Shown: piece after piece, positions 49,668 to 61,035 of the stretch
Layout of the letters: every line of letters begins with the position of its first letter
How positions within the stretch are numbered: the first letter of the stretch is position 1
Assembly (NCBI RefSeq): GCF_037975245.1
Contig: NC_092561.1
Coordinates: 3,643,001 to 3,707,000, forward strand
Origin: Apostichopus japonicus
Taxonomy: Eukaryota > Echinodermata > Holothuroidea > Aspidochirotida > Stichopodidae
Direction: 5' to 3'
Length of the DNA: 64,000 bases
The notes under the pieces: model-generated
Seen by the model: only the letters and a program-made list of their open reading frames with translations
What the model was told of the DNA's origin: nothing
The model's database searches: none
Made by a program: the position numbers and the translations under genes

Positions 49668-52600
49668 TTCGTCAGACGAAATGGCAACAAACGCTCTCGG
49701 CTAATTCTTTCCGTCGACATGATAGTCTTTGGTATCAAGTTGCTGTTCTACTCCTGAAGACGAATGCGCACAAGAAGAAAACTCTGTCACATCTGAGCTT
49801 TTACCTGTATAAAGAGTACATGAGAGATTGCATGCTCAAAAAATGGTATAAGGTTGACAAAGAAGAAATATCAACAAAAGAAGACGTGTCAATTAAGGGA
49901 ACAGAACGGTGCGACGAAAGCGCCGCTACTAACCGGATATGTAACGATAGCCAGTCAGAAGAAGAGACGAATGATGATACACACGACCTGACTCCATCTG
50001 AGGAGAGATTCTGCATCTGTTGCGAAGTGAACGATGGCAGTCCCTACCTCCAGTGCGACATCTGTGACAATTGGTACCATTTCAGGTGCGTGGGATTATC
50101 CACTTCTCCTGATACCACAGACCATGTAGAACGCTCAAATTTTACGTGCAACAGATGTCTTCCGCTGACAGGTCGTGGAATATGTAATATTGGTAACTCA
50201 TGTTGGTTTGCAGCTATCATCCAGGCTATTAAAGTTACAGACGCTGGACAGATATTGAAGAACACCTCCCCGACGATTGGCACAGTTGCTGACGAAATCA
50301 GGCGGTTCCTTTTTGAATTAGAAGAGAACAAAACGGAACCCTTAAGCGATGTTATAGTTAGGCAGGCGATAAAGACGATTGCTGAAGAAGTCCGTGGTCC
50401 TTTTACCAATATTACGAGTCAGCAGGATGCCAGTGAGTTTTTCGCACGCTGCATTAGTGATGCCATTCAAAGGGAAAATGTCAAAAGCAACACACCACTC
50501 GTGACAACGACTTTCCTTTCTGAAATAATATCTTGTTTGAATTGTGGCAACTCAGAGAGACGACAGCAGTCACTTCCTATGCTGACTATCACCACAGACA
50601 ACACAGAGGCTGAGAGAAATATTAGCGCTATATTTCAAGACGAGGTTCGAGAGGAGGTATTGTGCAATCAATGTAAACAGAACCAGGTGAAAGGATACAG
50701 TTATGAAATTCACAAACTACCTCCATGTCTTGTTCTAAACGTAAATCGTACCAGAGCAGGTGGACGAAAGAGCACAGTTCCTGTAACGTCTTTAATATCG
50801 CTGGAAATTTCAGACTTTCAATTGAACTTTTCCGATGAATGTTACGCAGGATATCATTATAAACTGCTATCTGCGGTCGTACACCAAGGCGTAGATTGCA
50901 GGAGCGGTCATTACTATACATATACGTTTAGGAACAACGGAGTGGTCTGTCATAACGACGAAGACGTAGAGAGATCTACGTTTGAGGAAGCGGTCGCAGA
51001 CATAGCGGTGAATGGCGTTATTCTCTTCTATGAGCTTTCGCCTGAGAGCAGTGCCATAACATGGTTCACAGAGAAAGACGATGAAGAAATACCCAAGTTG
51101 GAAGAGGAGAATGTTCCACTGTCGGAAGGTAAAACTGCGGACAACGGTACTACTGAAAAACCGCAAGTAAAGATACCTGATAACGCCGAAGAGCTTGAAA
51201 AGACGGTTGACCAGGACGACGAGTCTGTGGAAGGCCCAATCAGTCTGGAAACGCTTTCCTCATTGAATGTTTGCCAGGTATATGACAAATATTTCGAAGC
51301 GTCCATTCCGACTAATGCCTCTTTTTCGATTGACGAAAACGATTGGAAAAACCTTAGAAGCAGGCAAAAGGGTACACGATTACCTTTACAGTGGGTAAAT
51401 GTGTTTTATAAAGGGCTCCGGCAATCAAACCCATTCTGTACCTTGATGTTCAAAAGACACCGGGTTTCCAAGAAGGGCAGCAGGAAAATTTCCGGTGACA
51501 TTTTCAGTGCTTACGCATATTGCTCTCGACGACCGACATGTTCCGTTTCGGCAAGACTCTCGATGGCCAGTAACCTAAAATGCATGGTGTTTTATACAGG
51601 CTGCGTCAAACACGAAACAGATGAGACTTCACAGCGTCCCGTGCGAGCCGATGAACGGAAAACGCTGCAAAATGAATTGTGGAAAAGCCATTGCCCATCA
51701 CGTTTGCACACGGAACGTCTCGGAAAGCTTGACGAGCATACATTGGCTAGCGGAAACCTAACCGGAGTATGTGTCGATGGCTCTGTTTTCAAACAGATAA
51801 GCTACGAGGGAAGACGGCAACTACAGAGCGATAAAGATTTATTAACAAGTCTTCTTTTGAAAAAACAAGATAGTTTGAACAACTACATCAGACAGATTTC
51901 TGCCTCTCCGAGCTATGTAGTCTCATTTACGGACGCTGGGGTTCGCCTCTTCCATGAGCTCGCAAAGACAGTGCCATTGCACTGGGATGCCACGGGTTCA
52001 GTGACATGGAAAGATGGCAACAAGGAATATCTGTATTATGCTATTGTTTTCCCAAATCCAACGAGACAAGAGGAGGGGGAGAAGTCATCCCCATGTCCCA
52101 TAGCAGAGCTAATTTCAACAAATCAGTCTGAGCCAACTATATCTAACTGGCTTCAGTTGTTTAGATACAGAGAGAAGAGCATATACGGGTTTAGAAACCT
52201 AACAACCCCTTGTTTAATCTCAAGCGATAGGAGCCTTCCATTGTTGGTATCTTCACTTAAGGTTTTCTCTGGAGAAACGATGAAGCAATACCTGGAGAGA
52301 AGCTGGAGAATCGTGAGCGGTGTTGCTTCTGACGAAGACTTGAACGGCATGGTTGTACACAGCGGCCTTTGCCACTTCATGAAGGACGGCAAAGAGTACT
52401 GCCGTAAGTACTATAAGAAAGAAAACTCGTGGTTTGGCATGTGCTTGTTTCGTCTTCTCGCAGAAGTTCGCGTGTTGCAAGACTTTCGAAAACTGATGTA
52501 TTCGATTTGCATTGTCCTTCGAGCAGAAGTCTACTCACCGATTTGTCAACTTCACATGAAGGAAATCTTGTCAACACTTCGCAGTCGAGATTCCTCTGAA

Positions 52601-54103
52601 ATGAATGAAATTGTTGTCACTGACAACGAGTACGAGGGAGAAGAAATAAATCCTTTGAAGCAAACTCAAACAAGCAGATGCACAGAAGAGGATGCTTTAG
52701 TTCAGGAATCGTCGAATTTCAAGACACTATGTCACAACATAGACAACGACGCGAAGGATGCCCTGTCGAAAGAGGAAAGGACAGCTGGTTACGATAACTC
52801 AAAACCAAACTATTTCAAAAGCAGCCAACTGATAGAGAGAATGCTGACATATGTTTTGCCTACCATTCCTATCTGGTCACAACTCATTCTAGGTGACCTG
52901 ACCAGACATTCGACAAAATATCAAAAGGCTAATTACGACACTACCAGATATTTTATCCGCAACCCACCAACGACACAGGGCTACATGGAAGCATACAATA
53001 AAAATTTTAAAATGACGACGGTGGCCAACTTTCGATTTCGCTTGGACGAATTACTACAAAGAATGTTCACTGCTATCGAGGCACAACAAAGGAAGTTTGT
53101 TCTCCAGTATAGGGTGCGCAAGCAAAAGAAAGTGGGAAAACGAGCAACAACATTGGTGGAAGAAAAATGGAGTCGGACGTCGAAAAAAACCAGAGATGAT
53201 ATGAAGAAAAGATCGAGCAATGGGGCCATTGGAAACTGCAAAACGGCAGCAGAAAATATTCTACAGACAGTTACATTCGAATATGACAGAGAACGAGGAA
53301 GGAAAACAGAGGACTCCACTCCGTCTCACTTAAATAAAACGAATAAAAGGAAGTCAAACACCCTAATTGGAACTCCTCGAACCAGCAAAACCCTCAAAAA
53401 GGCCAACCTTAACCAAAATGACAAGAAATCCTGGAAACGGGAAATAAACAAAAAGGTAGTGGAGGGCAAACTGTTGGAAACCCAGACGATAATCATTGAT
53501 GAAGAAAAGGAGTACACTGAAAACTACGACCGACGGGATCTGTACGAATCACTATTGCGTAATTCGTGGTTAGATGACAACGTAGTCAATGACTATTTAG
53601 AGTTGCTGCAAACACAGGTGACGAATTTCAACGTGTTCCTTTGCAATTCATTCCAAATGAGTTCACGAATTTCAATTTCCCAAATCGCTAGAAAATGGTA
53701 CAAAGCACAAAAACTCATCGGAAGTAGATGGATTCTCCTTCCCGTTAATCGCAACGGCGTACACTGGGTACTACTAGCTGCAAATGCAATTACGCAAACA
53801 CTTTATTATCTCGACCCTCTTGGAGGCGACAATCTTGGTGGAGAAATGAAGTGCTTCATTCGTTTCCTTGACGAGAGGTCAGCGTTGGAAGGACATTCAT
53901 GGCGTTGTACGAGATGGTCGGTTGAAACAACTTTTTCTTTTAAATTGCCACTCCAACCAACCCCAAACGACTGTGGTCTGTATATCCTTCTTTACGCCAG
54001 AACTTTGTTGTTGGAGAAGGAAATGCAAAGTAACATTGACATTCAAGCAGAACGGAATTCAATCTACCAAACACTTCACAATTACGATATGCAGCGGTTT
54101 TAA
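49668..54103 (+). CDS. PHD finger - USP deubiquitinase - transposase-like core - Ulp1/SENP protease protein
   Basis: A 4436-nt uninterrupted exon from a strong acceptor to a TAA stop; joined to 44359-44419 it gives 1498 aa. In that numbering: a helical N-terminus (about 20-90), then a PHD finger at 136-184 with all eight zinc ligands (CICC, CDIC, HFRC, CNRC). The USP domain at about 189-473 has the Cys box GICNIGNSCWF (Cys199), two zinc-type CxxC pairs (CLNC, CNQC), the His box SGHYYTY (His435) and a following NDED. A transposase-like region at about 550-995 has HWDATGS (Asp794), ISSDRS (Asp874), LCHF (Cys922/His923) and LAEVR (Glu953), compatible with a DD(C/H)E RNase H fold of MULE-like type. 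A basic linker leads to an Ulp1/C48 domain at about 1305-1490 with WLDDNVVNDYL, VHW (His1386), LDP (Asp1403), Gln1450 and NDCG (Cys1456). Expected roles are histone-tail reading, ubiquitin and SUMO removal, and DNA transposition or binding in the nucleus. All catalytic residues of both proteases are present, so it looks recently functional. It may be a transposon gene or a domesticated one. Confidence 0.8.
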
Positions 54104-54715
54104 AGTTTCATGTATACATGTTCCGCGAGATACTATTTACTGCCAAGAAACACAGAACTGTAAAAATTCAGACTTGGTGCCAAATTGTTAATGTGAGAGA
54201 TATTATACCAATGACGAGATTAAAACACTGTCGCTTTCAGTATATGGAAAACATTTATTATCCTTAACGACGAGCTTAGCGGCGCTTTGCACATGTTTCC
54301 GGACCTATATGAATTCATTGTTGGGACTTATCATGCTTTTCTACGAACGAGTTTGGCAGACATCCAACTATACCATCCACCAGTTTTTGGGGTGAGTGTC
54401 ATCTTTCCAACCCGTGGGTATATATGATGTGTTCTCGATGAAAGTAAAAATATTCTGCAAAGCATAGATTTGTTAACCAAAATATGATCACATAGACTTG
54501 TAACCAAAATATTATCACATATTTCAGATCAATGATCTGCTGATGTTGCTTATAATTGCCACTTATACTTGCCACTTATAATTGCTTATAAAAGCCTTTT
54601 CAGACTTAAAATGTTTCCGTTTGCTAGTTACCAAAGGAAATATTTCACGGGGTTCTTTGATAGTTTATGGCTTGGTAAATGTGCAAAACGTTGTCTTCTA
54701 ACGTTTTCCACACAG
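54104..54715. other. 3' flank of the PHD-USP-Ulp1 exon
   Basis: No obvious terminal inverted repeat matching the 5' side was found. A short direct repeat (gacttgtaaccaaaatatnatcacata and its neighbour) occurs at about 54470-54525. Confidence 0.4.
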
Positions 54716-54794
54716 ATTTCCTCGCTTCTTCACCGACGCATTCCAGTTTATCTTTCAAGATCGGCGTATGACAACTTGACGTTAACTTCCTACA
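54716..54794 (+). CDS. Candidate exon, copy 1 of a duplicated pair
   Basis: 79 nt between acceptor TTTTCCACACAG and donor GTAAGTATG. In the open frame it encodes ISSLL-H-RRIPVYLSRSAYDN and LTLTSY plus one base. The flanking sequence, including ccaaaggaaatattt upstream and ctcgtgttaagcaa downstream, is duplicated with the next copy. No family was recognised. Confidence 0.35.
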
Positions 54795-55072
54795 GTAAGT
54801 ATGTTTAACTAGTCAGTAAGAATAAATGAGCAACAACCATTCTCCTTTCTCGTGTTAAGCAAATAAAGTAGCATGATTAGATCTTGCAATCAATTGGAAT
54901 TAAAAAGAGTAACAGAACGAAAGAAATAATCGTCTTGTTGCTACTAGAATATTTTGTGCTATGTCTTTTGTACTGAAGTAATTCTTACAGACAATGGGAG
55001 CAATACTTGAAGCCAAAGGAAATATTTAATGAGGTTCTTTGATAATTAATGGCTTTCAATGTTTCCATACAG

Positions 55073-55157
55073 ATTCCATCGCTCCTGTATATATACCGAC
55101 GCATTCCAGTAAATCTGTCACGATCGGCGCATGACAACTTCACTTTTACTTTATACA
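55073..55157 (+). CDS. Candidate exon, copy 2 of a duplicated pair
   Basis: 85 nt between acceptor TTTCCATACAG and donor GTAAGTCTG. It encodes IPSLLYIYRRIPVNLSRSA, HDNFTFTLY plus one base. Compared with copy 1 it has two extra codons and mainly conservative changes. Both splice sites and the phase are the same. Confidence 0.35.
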
Positions 55158-55599
55158 GTAAGTCTGTTTTAACTTTGTCAGTAAATCTAAATAAGTAACG
55201 ACCATGGCCGCGCATTTCTCGTGTTAAGCAACTAAAGTAGAAGTAATAGATCTTGCAATCATTTGAAATAAAAAGAGTAAAAGAAAGACAGAAACTTGCC
55301 CAACAAAAATAAAATGATTGCGATCGTCATGCTGTGAAGGGAAAAGGCAATTGTTCGAGGAAGGGTGTTTGCCACGCCAGAACAGTTACAGATTCCCTCT
55401 TTGGCAAAATGTAGCTAAGTTATGAAATCATCACTTTCATAGTTATTTCATCGTCATTCACCAGGTACCATTCTTTCATTTGAATGAAATTTAAATCTTA
55501 GTTTGAACAGAGGCAGAAAACATTAACCGGTTCATCCCTATATTTTTCTACAGGTTAGCAAATTGCACATTCAAAGTTTGCAGAAAGCCGTATTCACAA

Positions 55600-56604
55600 A
55601 TGTTCTCCGTACACACTGTTTTATGGAAGCGCAAGTTATGCAAAACCGGTGCCGTTGGCATTTGTTATGGTGTCAAGGAGGAAGAGGAAGGACGACCATT
55701 GGGCTGTACTCAGGGCAGTATAAAAGAAGCCCTCCCTTCTAACCCCAGAGTTAACCGTTTCGTCTTGACCTGTGATGCTGCGAAGTATGAGAGCAGTTGA
55801 ATCCGTCTTTCCAGATGGCACCATCGAAGGCTGTCTGTTTCACTGGCGTCAAGTGGTATGGGGAAAGGTGAATTGTTTTTATATGTTTTGGCAAGTCAAG
55901 AGAAAAAATAGAATGCATTTTATATATACATAATGAAATTTAATCTATACATCCGTCGTAATATATTATATATTTTTCTATATCGCGGTACAAGATTTGA
56001 GATTGAGGAAAGCTTATTCATCGTCAGAAGCTGTGCAAACGTATATTCGAAAACTGATGATGGCATTACCTATGCTACCACTACAACAAGTTTGGCCTCA
56101 GTTCGATATTCTCAGAGAGGAGCAAATAAAGGAGTGGTCTTACTAAATGGAATCCACCTGGACGTGTGTATTAAGAGAGCCATTCACACGATATTGAAGG
56201 TATGTCTCAACAATCCTCTTTTGTATTAAATACTATATCACTTGTATTACTGGTCATGATTGAAGTTCCTCTTTTGTTTTTATTTACACATGAAATTATA
56301 TTTACACATTGTTTTTTAGGATGGCGTCGCTACCTGAACCAAATCGCTGGAAAGGAAGTACCGTTTTATGATATTGTTACAACTCTACACATAGTGGCTG
56401 AAACCTTTGTTACAATGTACAAGTGTTGCTGAGGTCGGAAGGAACACTGAGGAGGGTCCAAAAAAAAGAAGGGGGGCACACAGGACACTGCAGTCTCGAG
56501 TGCAGCAGTTGTGGGAAGAGTTTGAGACAGGAGACCAAACGACTGCGAGACTCCTCAAGTCATGTTCGCGACTGTTCGGAACCATGGACACAAAACAACA
56601 ATAG
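55600..56604 (+). pseudogene. Degraded MULE (Mutator-like) transposase
   Basis: Pieces of a Mutator-like transposase appear in order but in different frames. About 55634-55716 carries KPVPLAFVMVSRRKRKDD and AVLRAV, the block preceding the second catalytic Asp, and then hits a stop. About 55717-55776 carries KEALPSNPRV and FVLTCDAA. About 55777-55850 carries ESVFPDGTIEGCLFHW, the C/H motif. After a roughly 460-base gap, 56320-56400 has GWRRYLNQIAGKEVPFYDIV, and 56440-56600 has a C-terminal RVQQLWEEFETGD and ARLLKSCSRL block in a shifted frame. At least three frame breaks and the unrelated middle show it is inactive, unless some breaks are introns (a GTATGT follows 56200). It is unrelated to the intact transposase-like core upstream. 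Confidence 0.7.
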
Positions 56605-58598
56605 ATAGCCATAATCAGCTGGACAGATCTGGCATTTTTTCAGGAACTAACTCCTCGCCTGTCCCCACGGGGAAAAAAGAGGGCATGGGCAGGGCCTTGG
56701 GGGTAGTTCCCAAGTGCGCTCAACCATGTTTATATATCTAACAAAAAACTAACATTTTCACAAAAAAAAACATGAAACAGACTGAACTGTTGACAAGCGT
56801 TACATGAAGTATGTAAAAGGGACGTTCCTTTGTTAATGCGTTCCATGTTTTTCTCCCTAAGCCTTAAACAAGTAAAAGAAAGCAAGTTAAAAAGGAAACT
56901 CACCTTTTAAAGTATTGTCTACAAGAATCTTAAACTGTATTCTTGTACCATTATTCAAGAGAAATAGCCTAGCCTAGCCTATATGCCTTCCTTGGTTTAT
57001 CCCCTAAAAGCGTTACTTTCCTCACTTAGCCGTATTAGTATACACAGTTTCGTCAAGTACTGCAAATATCTCTTCCCACACAGCTTCTGAGTCCCGTGAA
57101 ATATGAAATATTTTTTTCACTAACATCTCTTTGATTAAAATCATTAATCAAAATCATAAATTACATTTACTACAGTTGCTTCACTACCTAAATTTAACTC
57201 TTTCAAAAACCCCTAGCCAATTAGCCGTCTCTCTTTCGTCTCATGAGAAACGTTAGTTTTCCCCTACAAGCGTTACTTTTCTTCCCTATGGTTTCGAAAT
57301 TAATGTTTTAAGGGGAGGAAACTAATGGGTCAGCAAACTAACGGGAGCCCTACATTATGTCTGAATTAATTTAAGATCTCTCATAAATGTTTTCAATACA
57401 TGATATGTTTCATTTTTTCTGATATCTAAAATTCATTTTTAATAAATTTGAGATATCGCCAAACATTAAAGGGTCGAATATGATCTGAAAGCTATATATC
57501 AGTTTATACTGCAAGGCTTACCATTTCCGGAGTAGAAGGAGAGTGAGTGGGGTGAGGGGGCTTTAAGTATGGTCAGGACACGCCGCAGCTTTGATGGAGG
57601 GACTAGTGATTATAGGTATATTTACTGTGTATATGCTGGGTTGTGGATGGGGGCATTGTACAGAGTACTACAGAAGGGTAAGTTTGGTTGAAAATGTTCC
57701 TACTTCACTGTCGTATTGTGACTATTAGTAAAAAATCTATTTACAATAATCATATGATTTATCATTGAATATTGATGTTGCTATGGGGAGAGATTCAGTT
57801 GATGAGAGAAGGGGTATTAGGAGGGAGGTTGACAACCGGGCAGTGGTTATGATTGATGGGAGGGGAACGAATTGATTTGTGAATTATGAAGTCAAAGCAA
57901 TTAGTTTCTCATTTTTTTTGTATTTGTTTGTACAAGTATTAAATTATGCGCATATAAATTAGCCTTTCATGAGACCCTTGTTCCAGTTACAACAATTGAG
58001 GTGTCAGAGATGATGTGCATGCACAGCAGCACTTATCACTCGAGATGTTTGGTAGCCTGTAATATATTCTAATTATTCACGAATGAAAATTTAACAGAAT
58101 GTCAAACAATAAGTCATATCCCACACATTCAAACATCAAATTATACTTTACTGCAAAAAAAATAATACTTCTTGAACTCATCGAGCTATCAAGATTTCAT
58201 CCAAATAATTTCAAATGGACTATAAACTTTTTAAGAAACCTCACTTCAATACCTTCCCAACAATGCATATGTTCCTATTACAAAACGTGACTGGATTTTG
58301 AGTAATTAAAATTGGTAAATAATTTCCCCTGAACCTCCTTGACCGGCCTTTGTATATAGTTAACACAAATGTATCATTTGTTAATACAAATTAACGCTGA
58401 TGTAATATTAATTGGCTTTGTAAAGCAGGGAGTTCCATAACAACTCCCTTGTGACACCTAGACAACCTTTGAAGTCACAATGATAAGCTGCTTACATCGT
58501 CTTTCTCAACGTGGGATTCAACGGTAAGGAATTAACCTAACCGTTTAGACAATTATGTTCATTAAACAGTACCGTAAACTCACACTACGGAAGGTACA
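56605..58598. other. Gene-free DNA
   Basis: No exon recognised. Two related blocks, tcccctaaaagcgttacttt near 56999 and ttcccctacaagcgttactt near 57259, indicate a short imperfect duplication about 260 bases apart. Confidence 0.4.
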
Positions 58599-58644
58599 GT
58601 TAGCATACTCGTTCAGCAAGTTGGTGCTGAACGTGCATGCTAAC
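58599..58644. repeat. Imperfect hairpin, 20-base arms
   Basis: gttagcatactcgttcagca at 58599-58618 pairs with tgctgaacgtgcatgctaac at 58625-58644, 18 of 20 positions matching, around a 6-base loop. It may be the tip of an old inverted-repeat element, since ccgtaaa-type sequence appears outside both arms in opposite orientation. Confidence 0.75.
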
Positions 58645-60135
58645 TTCAATTGGGTTTATTTACGGTTAAATCACGAATGTACGGCTGAATGTGCGGCTCA
58701 CTTGACTCTAGTCAAACAATCAGAGAATAAAATTGCAAACACCTGTAACAAAGACATCATCTAAGTCGCATTGTCGCAGCCGTTGTGTTTAATTCACGTT
58801 GAAAATGCCATTTCGTGGAAGCAGTATGTATGTTGTACGCGCAGATAACTAGAAACGTACAACTTGAACATAGGACGCATGCGTAACAAGTATCCGCCCT
58901 TATGCCCAAGAATAACATCTGTTTTGTAACAATTTCAACAAATGTCATAAAAATAGATTATGTGAGGTTCAAAGATAGAAAATATCATCATTTTACCTTG
59001 AAACCGCTTGTGATGACTCAGGTAATGCGGACTTTTCGCAAGTCCAATGGCGATGAAGCTGCTGTTGATTTGACCCCTATGACATCATAGGTCATTTAGT
59101 AACTGACTAGATGTAATGACAAGAAATACGCTAGCAACACAAAACGGCTAGCCTAGCATATAAAGAGTACAGGGCCAAGGTTCCTTCTTATTTGTTCGGC
59201 TCGTGCTCCAAAATATGCAATGTGAATTTTGGGGAATAATATGAAGGGGTCCGATACAATGGTGAAGAACTGTTTGCTCCTTTTTGTTTCGACATGTCTA
59301 GTCATTTTGTGTGTATGGGAGCCTGTTTGGAAGAACAGGAAATAGGCTAAAGATATGCAGCTTCCTATCAAAGCCTAGCTTTTTGGACCCTACCCTGCTG
59401 ATCTTTGCCGCCTTGTCCGTTTTGGCGTTTCCTATGGGCCCGTCTATAAACATATAATTATTTACATCAATCAGAAATACCCTCCATCGTCTCTGAAACT
59501 AGTTTCAGATAAGTTACTGCGGTAGGACGGTTAAGCGGTTACGGGAGAACGAATGATCGTTACTCTGCAATTATGTAGTCATGGTGCACGGCCAGTATAG
59601 TGACCTAGGGCTGCTTCTGCACTGAGCAGGACTACCCTATAAAACAAACCAAAGAAACAACCCAGGCGGAAGTATATCAGGCTGCTAATAATCAAGTCGT
59701 CCACCGTGACCCTACCACATGTTTGGGTTATGGCCTGAGGACGTTATAGGGTTATGGTTTGGTGAAACTATTAAAACACGAACGCATGTAAGAGACGTAG
59801 TTCCGATTCATTTCACGCTATGAGAAAGCACACTACTCGCAGGTCTAACAATAGTAGGCATACTGTATATTAGATCACCACCAGATTTTTAGGTAAATAT
59901 ACGATTCGTGTGTCCCGCAAGCCGAAAATTTTCTGTTAATATATATTCAATGACGTGTTAATTAGGCTTCACATTATCACGATGTTTATCAAATTTCACT
60001 ATGGATGAATTATCATTTACAGTTAAACTTACAGAAGTATGTTTCGACCTCCTTCCCTTTCCCATAATATATTTGAAAAGATGAAAACCTGAATGGGACT
60101 CCAAAAACAGTGACAGGCAGTTTGAGAGTTACTTG
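58645..60135. other. Gene-free DNA
   Basis: Short open frames on both strands between 58.7 and 59.4 kb have no recognisable motif. Nothing else was supported. Confidence 0.4.
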
Positions 60136-60434
60136 CAGTGCCGGATTTACGGCGGGGCCCACCGGGGCCCAGGACCCAGGCCCCCTCATATAGGGGCCCC
60201 TACAATTGGGTGTCCAAAAGAATGGAGGCATAAGATCCCTGTCCGTCCGTCATTGGATGTTTAGATGCAACTTGCAAGACCTGGGAAGTGCCATTTCCAG
60301 CGATCTGGGAAGCATTTTCTGCCAAAATTTTCGTGTACGCTATGCGCCAACCTAATGGTGGCGCTCCGCTAAGATAGTGGGCCTAATCGTGAAAGGGCCA
60401 AAAACTATTCTGGCCCGGGCTAAATCCGGCCCTG
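60136..60434. mobile_element. hAT-type MITE, 299 bp, perfect target duplication
   Basis: The left end is CAGTGCCGGATTTA and the right end, in reverse complement, CAGGGCCGGATTTA; one base differs. Identical 8-base direct repeats GTTACTTG flank it at 60128-60135 and 60435-60442. CAGnG termini with 8-base duplications are the hAT hallmark. The interior holds a segment (60257-60379) shared with the 940-bp element at 45.5 kb. No coding capacity. Confidence 0.9.
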
Positions 60435-61035
60435 GTTACTTGGGTAGCAGATTGTGGATGAGATGAAGAGTCAGACAATTATGGCCCGCACGCATGAAAA
60501 CCCCTAGAAATATATAGAAGACATTTCCCAATATCATGCATTATCCCCCCCCCCCCCACACATACACCCGTGTCAAGGATCCTGCAGTACGTCAATAAAT
60601 GATACAATCGGGGAGGGGGTTACTAGAGTTCTTGTATACTACTTCAGGGCAGTATCAGGGTCAGCTCCTTTCATGTTTATTTTTTTCTTTCACGTGAGAT
60701 CCTCCAATCTATGACACAGGCTTGATGAGAGGATTGGGTCGGGGGGGGGGGGTATGATTATACAGACCAGTAGCCCGAGATGTATTAGAGAGATCTGCAA
60801 ATGTAAAGAGGGTGGCCAGAGAAAATATGGGCTTAAGAAAACTTTATATATATTTTTCATTTTCAGATAAAAGACAACTGCATACTTGTGACCTAATTGT
60901 TACAGGGGCATAACTTCTGCTAGAACCAAGTTTTCACAACCAATACATAACTGGGGTTTCCGGTTGAGTGCAACTTTCGTATTAAAAGTCACATTGAGTC
61001 TGAATAACTCATGATAACCTATTTAGTATGTCTTA
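60435..61035. other. Downstream region of the 342-aa gene
   Basis: It contains C- and G-runs near 60545-60557 and 60739-60751. On the minus strand an AATAAA complement (tttatt) near 60677 could serve as the poly(A) signal of the gene ending at 61036. Confidence 0.35.

Noticed and set aside
58599-58644. Hairpin considered as a microRNA precursor
   Set aside because: The stem is only 20 bases with a 6-base loop and looks like the centre of an old inverted-repeat element.
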